From: Clostridiales bacterium
GTDB taxonomy: Bacteria; Bacillota_A; Clostridia; Oscillospirales; Acutalibacteraceae
Reading direction: 5' to 3'
DNA length: 8,082 nucleotides
NCBI GenBank assembly: GCA_009774735.1
Contig: VSOH01000058.1
Coordinates: 1 to 8,082 of the forward strand
The translations under genes and the position numbers were made by a program. Shown one piece after another: positions 1 to 5,293 of the stretch (position 1 is the first letter of the stretch; the number at the start of each line of letters is the position of its first letter). The notes below the pieces were generated by a model. The model did no database searches, had not been told where the DNA came from, and saw only the letters and a list, made by a program, of their open reading frames with translations.

Positions 1-64
1 GCAATAAGACGGTTAATCAATAAGCTTAATATTTTTCTTGGCTGTTAATTATTAAATTTTATAA

Positions 65-93
65 TTGACTTTTACATAAAGATTAGTTATAAT
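65..93 (+). promoter_or_regulatory. Sigma-A-type promoter of tRNA-Leu
   Basis: A -35 box TTGACT (65-70) and a perfect -10 box TATAAT (88-93) are separated by exactly 17 nt, the optimal spacing for the housekeeping sigma factor. Transcription should start near position 100, leaving a leader of only about 7 nt before the tRNA 5' end at 107, to be removed by RNase P. Such a near-consensus promoter suits a stable-RNA gene. The bases before it (1-64) are AT-rich and show no gene or other signal that I can support. Confidence 0.88.
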
Positions 94-106
94 ATCAATG
101 TTGTTT

Positions 107-193
107 GCCGGCGTGATGGAATTGGCAGACGTGCTGGACTCAAAATCCAGTCCTGGCAACAGGGTGCGGGTTCGACCCCCGCCGCCGGCACCA
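107..193 (+). tRNA. trnL-CAA: tRNA-Leu, anticodon CAA (reads UUG)
   Basis: The sequence folds as a class II tRNA. The 7-bp acceptor stem pairs GCCGGCG (107-113) with CGCCGGC (183-189), followed by discriminator A190 and an encoded CCA at 191-193. The anticodon stem is CTGGA/TCCAG (134-138 and 146-150) around loop CTCAAAA, which places anticodon CAA at 141-143. The variable arm is long, with CCTG (152-155) pairing CAGG (160-163) across a GCAA loop, as expected for leucine tRNAs. The T arm GCGGG/CCCGC (166-170 and 178-182) encloses TTCGACC. The D arm has three pairs (A10-U25, U11-G24, G12-C23) and the invariant GG at 124-125. It has its own promoter and terminator and looks monocistronic. Confidence 0.97.
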
Positions 194-231
194 TAAAGGA
201 CAGACTTAATTAAGTCTGTCCTTTAATTTTT
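194..231 (+). terminator. Intrinsic terminator of tRNA-Leu, overlapping the spoIIR 3' end
   Basis: Positions 194-225 form a perfect 32-bp palindrome (16 bp per arm, about 14 bp of stem with an AATT loop). It starts directly after the encoded CCA, and five Ts follow at 227-231, so it has the form of a rho-independent terminator for the + strand transcript. On the minus strand the same palindrome contains the spoIIR stop codon (206-208) and is followed by only three Ts, so it may also end the convergent spoIIR transcript, less efficiently. Confidence 0.9.
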
Positions 232-784
232 CATAAATTTCTATTATTTTGAATTTAGGTGTATAGCCGGATGTAACGAGCTCCATTTCATCATCTGTCA
301 GATATTCATTCATGGTTTCACTGCAGGCATTAAGACAGACTGACGGAAAAACAATACACCACCAATTATGTCCCTTGCCCTCGTCGATTGTTATCTTTAT
401 AGAATTATAGACGCCTGCCGGGAGTGTGAAGTCATCATAAACTCTTGTTTTAAAGAATTCTTTTTCAATGGTTACGAAGGCTGTTTTGCCATAACTCTTT
501 AAATAATTGTTACAAATGTTTTCTATCTGTTTCTTGTTGTTTTCTGCTATCGCAATATTTTCCTCAATAGTTTTGCCGCTGAATAATTCCTTGGTATTAT
601 CTAAAAAATAGTTTTTCAGACCGAGCTTTATGTTTTGATCTTCTGTTGAATCGGAGTTTGCGAGAATATGAAGTCTTAGCACTTTATCTGATATGCTTTC
701 TGCTGATATGATATCCGATGTTAAGCAAGAGGTTACAATAACCAAAAGTAAAAATACAGGAACAAACACCTTGAAAGTTTTCAT
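206..784 (-). CDS. spoIIR: Stage II sporulation protein R (SpoIIR)
   Basis: The 192-residue product matches SpoIIR. In Bacillus and Clostridia, SpoIIR is made in the forespore under sigma-F, is exported to the intermembrane space, and activates the SpoIIGA protease that processes pro-sigma-E in the mother cell. Visible family blocks are LRLHILANSDS (36-46) followed by an Asp-Gln, LPAGVYNSIKITI (121-133) and NWWCIVFPSVC (140-150). Residues 4-20 form a hydrophobic export signal ending in VTSC, which fits a lipobox with Cys20. Its length and motifs are complete. The start ATG at 782-784 has an AGGCAGG-type ribosome site (792-798) 7 nt upstream, inside the 3' arm of a hairpin. The stop codon lies in the palindrome shared with the tRNA terminator. 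The gene follows yigZ with a 59-bp gap. I could not identify a convincing sigma-F promoter. Confidence 0.95.
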   Translation of the reverse strand: MKTFKVFVPVFLLLVIVTSCLTSDIISAESISDKVLRLHILANSDSTEDQNIKLGLKNYFLDNTKELFSGKTIEENIAIAENNKKQIENICNNYLKSYGKTAFVTIEKEFFKTRVYDDFTLPAGVYNSIKITIDEGKGHNWWCIVFPSVCLNACSETMNEYLTDDEMELVTSGYTPKFKIIEIYEKLKDRLN

Positions 785-787
785 AAT

Positions 788-823
788 AAAACCTGCCTTT
801 CAAATGAATGATTGGCAGGTTTT
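788..823 (-). terminator. Hairpin between yigZ and spoIIR (probable terminator holding the spoIIR RBS)
   Basis: A 10-bp perfect inverted repeat, AAAACCTGCC (788-797) with GGCAGGTTTT (814-823), encloses a 16-nt loop. Read on the minus strand it begins 20 nt after the yigZ stop, and its 3' arm runs GGCAGGTTTT then ATT, a moderate A-tract/T-tract terminator. The AGGCAGG of the spoIIR ribosome-binding site overlaps this 3' arm, so a folded hairpin would hide it from the ribosome. The long loop and short T-run make it weaker than the terminator behind rpmE. A role in readthrough control is inference. Confidence 0.6.
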
Positions 824-843
824 TCCGTTAATATTCAAAAAAA

Positions 844-1464
844 TTATATTTTTGCAAATTTTTCACCGACTATATCAAATACATATTTGCCGTTGCTTTG
901 TTCAGTTAATGTCTTGCCGAGATTGTCAACAAGACTTTCTTTAAGTGAAAATTTGATGTTGACTTTATCTGTAAATTCGCTGTTTTCAATATTTGCGCCA
1001 AAATCATTTAGTATAATGCTCATTCTTTCATAAAAGCTGTAATCAACAGAAACATCAATAATTTTGCAGGGTGCCATTGTTATAATATGCCCTGCATTAA
1101 CAGCGATTTTTGAACCACGTGAGTATGCTCTGATCAGTCCGCCTGCCCCAAGAAGTGTTCCGCCGAAATATCTGGTCACAACAACGCAGACATCAACAAG
1201 TCCTTCTTTGAGCAGAACATCAAGAACCGGTACTCCGGCAGTTCCGCTGGGCTCACCATCGTCACTTGAACGCTGAATATTATTTTCTTTAAGAACATAG
1301 GCAGACACGTTGTGAGCAGCGTCCCAATGCTTTGACTTGATTGAATTAATAAATTCGGCAGCCTCAGCCTGTGTTTTGACGGGCTTGACATAACCGATAA
1401 AGCGTGACTTTTTTTCAATAAATTCGTCACTGCTTTCCAGTTCAACAGTTTTGTATTCCTTCAT
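844..1464 (-). CDS. yigZ: YigZ/YvyE-type IMPACT family protein
   Basis: This 206-residue protein belongs to the YigZ/UPF0029 family, relatives of the eukaryotic translation regulator IMPACT. Family members have an N-terminal IMPACT domain and a C-terminal DUF1949 ferredoxin-like domain. Their biochemical role in bacteria is not settled; nucleic-acid or translation-related binding has been proposed. The signature stretches DDGEPSGTAG (68-77) and TRYFGGTLLGAGGL (97-110) are intact, and roughly residues 135-195 correspond to DUF1949. Length is normal for the family. I chose the ATG at 1462-1464 because MKEYKTVELE matches the usual N-terminus and a short GGTG lies 5 nt upstream. The in-frame ATG at 1507-1509 would add 15 residues encoded inside the rpmE terminator and has no ribosome site. 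The gene begins 12 nt after that T-run, so its expression needs readthrough or a promoter that I cannot see clearly. Confidence 0.93.
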   Translation of the reverse strand: MKEYKTVELESSDEFIEKKSRFIGYVKPVKTQAEAAEFINSIKSKHWDAAHNVSAYVLKENNIQRSSDDGEPSGTAGVPVLDVLLKEGLVDVCVVVTRYFGGTLLGAGGLIRAYSRGSKIAVNAGHIITMAPCKIIDVSVDYSFYERMSIILNDFGANIENSEFTDKVNIKFSLKESLVDNLGKTLTEQSNGKYVFDIVGEKFAKI

Positions 1465-1475
1465 ACGATCACCAT

Positions 1476-1507
1476 AAAAAAACAAGGCAACGGTAATTAC
1501 CATTGCC
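1476..1507 (-). terminator. Intrinsic terminator of rpmE
   Basis: Read on the minus strand, an 11-bp palindromic stem-loop (1507 to 1486, GGCAATGGT / ACCGTTGCC around AATT, with one G-U pair) starts 13 nt after the rpmE stop. TTG and an uninterrupted run of seven Ts (1482-1476) follow. This is a textbook rho-independent terminator for a highly expressed ribosomal protein gene. It also sits just in front of the yigZ ribosome-binding site. Confidence 0.88.
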
Positions 1508-1520
1508 ATTGATTTTCAGA

Positions 1521-1724
1521 TTAGCCCTTACGTGCATATCTCTTGTTGAATCTATCAACTCGTCCACCTGTATCAACAAGCTTTTGCTTACCAGTGAAGA
1601 ATGGATGACATTTTGAGCAGATATCAACCTTTAATTCGCTCTTTGTACTTTTTGTTTCAAAAGTATTACCACAAGCACACTTAACAGTGCAAGTATCGTA
1701 GTTTGGATGAATTCCGTCTTTCAT
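1521..1724 (-). CDS. rpmE: 50S ribosomal protein L31, zinc-binding (C+) form
   Basis: The 67-residue protein is bacterial ribosomal protein bL31, which bridges the central protuberance of the large subunit and the head of the small subunit. The N-terminus MKDGIHPNY is characteristic, as is the C-terminal GGRVDRFNKRY block. Cys16-x-Cys18 and Cys36-x-x-Cys39 provide the four zinc ligands, so this is the zinc-containing form and not the Cys-less paralogue used under zinc starvation. The start ATG at 1722-1724 is preceded at 7 nt by the strong ribosome site AAAGAGGTGA (1731-1740). A promoter at 1766-1794 and a terminator at 1476-1507 make it a self-contained single-gene unit. I saw no obvious Zur-type operator or leader structure. 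Confidence 0.98.
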   Translation of the reverse strand: MKDGIHPNYDTCTVKCACGNTFETKSTKSELKVDICSKCHPFFTGKQKLVDTGGRVDRFNKRYARKG

Positions 1725-1765
1725 TTACTTTCACCTCTTTACAAGTAATGTCATTATGCTTTGAT

Positions 1766-1794
1766 ATATTACCACAAGCCGCCGCAAAATGCAA
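1766..1794 (-). promoter_or_regulatory. Probable sigma-A promoter of rpmE
   Basis: On the minus strand, -35 TTGCAT (1789-1794) and -10 TAATAT (1766-1771) are spaced by 17 nt. The three bases before the -10 box are TGG, which fits the TGn extended -10 element. Transcription would start near 1759, giving an rpmE leader of about 35 nt with the ribosome site at 1731-1740. The -35 box starts only 13 nt after the addA stop codon and I see no terminator between them, so addA transcripts probably also run into rpmE. Confidence 0.7.
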
Positions 1795-1807
1795 GTATTT
1801 TTTTAAA

Positions 1808-4800
1808 TTATTTATAATAACAGCATTTTCCTAACTTAAATGAATAAAGCAGAGCGGTTTTAACCGGCTTATTGAGGGTTTTGCCTATAGCTGATTTATA
1901 GAACATAATCTGTTTTTTATATCTGCCAAGCAATTCCTCCTCGTTGGATACATTGTCTGTTTTATAGTCAATCAGAACAAGTTCGTTATTTTTTTCTATG
2001 ACACAGTCAGCAATACCCTGAATCAGTACACTTTCTTCAGCATCCATGCCATAAATTTCTTTTACGGGAACAAAGGATGTTACCTTGATTTCTCTGTATA
2101 CTTTGTCGGCATCAAAAATCTGTGAAGCAAGGTCACTGTTAAAAAATCTGATTAACATATTTCTGTCAAGACTTTCAGCCTGCTCATTATTAATATGACC
2201 AAGATTTTTTATTCTGGCAATTTCTTTTTCTAAATCAGCAAGTGAATTTTCATAGCTGCAAAACTGCATAAATGTATGCATTGCTGTGCCGCGCTGTGCC
2301 GGTGTTAAACCGCCCTTGTTAAGGAATGATGGTTTTGAAGAAGTAAGATATTCAAAACCTCTTTCCATATCATCAAGGGAGGATGCGGTCAGCTTCGAGC
2401 TTAATGCAGACAAGTTGCATCTGTTATATTTAAATGAAAGCTTTTCTTCAATTTGTCTGACAATATTATGATCGGGTTCAGTAAATGATAAAGTGAAATC
2501 ACTTTCTTCAGCACTGATTTCGTCGGTTATTTCAACATCAAAACGAAAATCACTATGAATTGTCTTGATATTAAATGGAGAAAGTTCTCTCAGTGTCTTA
2601 CAGTCGCCATGCATAAGAGCACACATCAACAGAAAATCGCCGTCACTGTTTATCTTTTTGCATGAATAAGGGCTTATTGCGTTGCTGCCGATATTTGATG
2701 CCAGCTTTTTAATTTTACTTTCGAGATTATCTACTGTTACAAATGAAATGAATTGTTCTTTTGCTCTTGTCATTGCAACATAAAGCACTCTGAGATTTTC
2801 ACTCATAAGCTCTGCATCATTTTTATTTTTTATTACAGTATACTGTAATGAATTATACTGATACATTTCCTCTTCATTATGGCATTTTAAGCCGACACCA
2901 AGGCTTGTATTAAGCAACAGCTTATCATTCAGATCCTGCTTGTTATATTGCTTTGTTGTACCGGCAAAAATACATACGGGGAATTCGAGTCCCTTTGAGT
3001 GATGAACAGACATTATAGTTACTGAATTTCCGGCAGCAGCACTGAGTGCGGCTGAATCAATTCCTTTGTCAGAGGAAGCAATTTTATCAATATATCTGAT
3101 AAAAGCTGTTAATCCTACATTAACACCGCTGTCAAATTTTTCCGCAAAAGCAATAAGCTTCAAGACATTCTGATATCTGAGCTCACCATTGCCCATAGCG
3201 TTAAAGTATCCGATAAGTCCCTTATCATCAATGAGATATCTGATAAAGCCTGCCACGGACATTGAAACGCTGATTTTTTTCAGCTCCTTAAGATTGCTGA
3301 TAAAATTCTTAGCCTTTGAATTGTCTGAAGAATATATACAACTGTACAGAGTGCCGAAACGATTATCAATTCTAAGCTGAGCCATTTCATCTTCCGTAAA
3401 GCCGTAAATCGGCGACAGCATTACAGTGAGCAGAGGTATATCCAGCATAGGATTATCAATTACTCTTATCAATGACAGCAAAATTCTTATTTCATTGTTT
3501 TCAAACAGATTGGTTGAATTATCACAAATAACAGGAATACCGAAGTCTGACAGCACCTGCGAATATGTATCAATATGACCTTTAACCTTTCGCATCAGAA
3601 TTGCAAAATCACCATAGTTGATAGGTCTGTAATTGCAGCCATCTTTAACAAGCTCGCCGCTGTTTACTTTTTTGATAATCGTTTTTGCAATATAGGCAGC
3701 CTCCAGCCTGTCATATTCCTCGCCCTTAACGCCTGTAAGTATTTTGAGCTGAGCTGATGGCACAATGCTTTCTTTATAGTCAGCACCATAATTTAAAAAT
3801 TCATCGGTGTTATAATCAAGCTCACCGAGTTTCTCAGTCATAAGATTTGAGAAAACAAAATTTACATAGCTGCAGATTTCAGATCTGCTTCTGAAATTCT
3901 TATCAAGAATGATTTTTGCATTTACGCTGCTGTCTTCTGCATTATAGTAATCGTAGTTTTTCTTTTTTGCATTGAATATATGCGGCATAGCAAGTCGGAA
4001 GCGGTAAATACTTTGTTTGATATCCCCTACCGTAAAAAGATTTTTACCGTTTGATAAATAGGTAAAAAGCAAATCCTGTGCCTCGTTAGTATCCTGATAC
4101 TCATCAACAAGGATTTCATAATAGTTTTCAGACAGCTCATGTGCAAGAGCGGTACGGATGATATTACCGTCATCGTCAAGTTTAAATAAAAGAGAAATTG
4201 CAAAATGTTCTATATCTGAGAATGAATATGAGTTGAGTTCTTTTTTCTCCTGCATCAGTCTTTCATCAACCGCTTTAAGCAACTCTGTAAGGCTCTGAAT
4301 ACGCTTGTAAAGGACTTTTGCATCATTTCTGTAATCGTCTTCATCAGAAATCAAAAAGCTTTCAATATCCTTTGTAAGGATTGATTTGTACACTTCTCTG
4401 TTTGCTTTTATTTTTTCACTTACTGCTTTATCAACCTTTGAGGATGACGGCATTCTTTTGAAAGAGGGCTTTCTTTCATTGATTAAATCAGTCCATGAAT
4501 AAGATAAAGCTTGTATTCTTTCAATTTCCTTGATATCGTCATTTATTACATCGCTGAATTTTAAATTAATCTTTTCATCCTCAAAGTCAATAAGTGACAT
4601 ATTTTCTTTTGCAAGCTCAAGAGCATATGCTGAAAGATAATCAATTTCATTTTTTACATATTCAAACCACACACTTTCAGCAAGTGATATATCGGGATTA
4701 TAAAGTTCTGCGGATTTTTCAAGCCATTTATACGGAAATGGCTGTGCATATATAAATCTGAGCAGTCTTTTAACTGCATTTATCACAGGCTTTTCATTCC

Positions 4801-5293
4801 CTGGTGAAGTGAACATTTCAAATAATGATATGAAATCCGCATTGTTTTCTTCAAAGCATTTGTCCAGTGTTTCACTTATTACATTATCCTCAAGAAGCTG
4901 CAGTTCGCTTTCGTCAAAGGTTGAAAAATCCTGGTTTATTGAAAGCTCATAAAAATGCTCCTTAACAAGGCTTGCGCAGAATGCATCTATCGTTGATATT
5001 TTTGCATTCGGCAGCAGAGAAAGCTGTCGTTTATAAAAACTGTCATTCGGATTACTCTTTATCAGTCCGTTAAGTGACTTTGAAATTCTGTAACGCATTT
5101 CTGCGGCTGCAGCATTGGTAAATGTAACAATAAGCAGACGGTCAATGTCAACAGGATTTGTTTTGTCAGTAATAAGCTTTATTACCCTTTCAACAAGAAC
5201 TGCTGTTTTGCCTGAACCGGCAGCGGCACTGACAAGAATATTTTTATTTCTGGCGTTTATTGCATTACTCTGTCCTGGTGTCCACTGTGGCAT
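1808..5293 (-). CDS. addA: AddA, ATP-dependent helicase/nuclease subunit A
   Basis: AddA is the UvrD-like motor and nuclease subunit of AddAB, the Gram-positive counterpart of RecBCD. The complex unwinds and trims double-strand ends until it meets Chi, leaving a 3' tail for RecA. In the 1161-residue product the superfamily 1 helicase motifs are all present: Walker A AAAGSGKT (23-30), Ia TFTNAAAAEM (57-66), II DEYQDT (397-402), III GDIKQSIYRFR (423-433), IV NFRSR (466-470), V VHHSKGLEFP (763-772) and VI LYVAMTRAKE (837-846). The C-terminal RecB-type nuclease domain keeps His1006, Asp1096, Asp1109-Tyr-Lys1111 and Gln1128, so both activities look intact. AAGGAG (5304-5309) lies 10 nt before ATG 5291-5293 and 4 nt before an in-frame GTG at 5297-5299. 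I prefer the ATG because MPQWT fits the family N-terminus. The gene overlaps addB by 29 bp (35 bp with GTG), indicating translational coupling. Confidence 0.97.
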   Translation of the reverse strand: MPQWTPGQSNAINARNKNILVSAAAGSGKTAVLVERVIKLITDKTNPVDIDRLLIVTFTNAAAAEMRYRISKSLNGLIKSNPNDSFYKRQLSLLPNAKISTIDAFCASLVKEHFYELSINQDFSTFDESELQLLEDNVISETLDKCFEENNADFISLFEMFTSPGNEKPVINAVKRLLRFIYAQPFPYKWLEKSAELYNPDISLAESVWFEYVKNEIDYLSAYALELAKENMSLIDFEDEKINLKFSDVINDDIKEIERIQALSYSWTDLINERKPSFKRMPSSSKVDKAVSEKIKANREVYKSILTKDIESFLISDEDDYRNDAKVLYKRIQSLTELLKAVDERLMQEKKELNSYSFSDIEHFAISLLFKLDDDGNIIRTALAHELSENYYEILVDEYQDTNEAQDLLFTYLSNGKNLFTVGDIKQSIYRFRLAMPHIFNAKKKNYDYYNAEDSSVNAKIILDKNFRSRSEICSYVNFVFSNLMTEKLGELDYNTDEFLNYGADYKESIVPSAQLKILTGVKGEEYDRLEAAYIAKTIIKKVNSGELVKDGCNYRPINYGDFAILMRKVKGHIDTYSQVLSDFGIPVICDNSTNLFENNEIRILLSLIRVIDNPMLDIPLLTVMLSPIYGFTEDEMAQLRIDNRFGTLYSCIYSSDNSKAKNFISNLKELKKISVSMSVAGFIRYLIDDKGLIGYFNAMGNGELRYQNVLKLIAFAEKFDSGVNVGLTAFIRYIDKIASSDKGIDSAALSAAAGNSVTIMSVHHSKGLEFPVCIFAGTTKQYNKQDLNDKLLLNTSLGVGLKCHNEEEMYQYNSLQYTVIKNKNDAELMSENLRVLYVAMTRAKEQFISFVTVDNLESKIKKLASNIGSNAISPYSCKKINSDGDFLLMCALMHGDCKTLRELSPFNIKTIHSDFRFDVEITDEISAEESDFTLSFTEPDHNIVRQIEEKLSFKYNRCNLSALSSKLTASSLDDMERGFEYLTSSKPSFLNKGGLTPAQRGTAMHTFMQFCSYENSLADLEKEIARIKNLGHINNEQAESLDRNMLIRFFNSDLASQIFDADKVYREIKVTSFVPVKEIYGMDAEESVLIQGIADCVIEKNNELVLIDYKTDNVSNEEELLGRYKKQIMFYKSAIGKTLNKPVKTALLYSFKLGKCCYYK

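Noticed and set aside
1..64. A possible gene end or regulatory element upstream of the tRNA promoter.
   Set aside because: Only AT-rich sequence with short frames and no stable hairpin or recognisable motif; nothing can be supported.
785..870. A promoter for spoIIR, either sigma-F-like or the TATAAT on the minus strand at 843-848.
   Set aside because: The TATAAT has no recognisable -35 box at 16-18 nt, and it coincides with the yigZ stop in an A/T-rich stretch. GGTGAAAA-like and GGAAAAAC sequences resemble a sigma-F -10 only partly and lack a fitting -35.
1465..1509. A 15-residue N-terminal extension of YigZ starting at ATG 1507-1509.
   Set aside because: These codons are the rpmE terminator stem and T-run, there is no ribosome site upstream, and the family N-terminus matches the ATG at 1462-1464.
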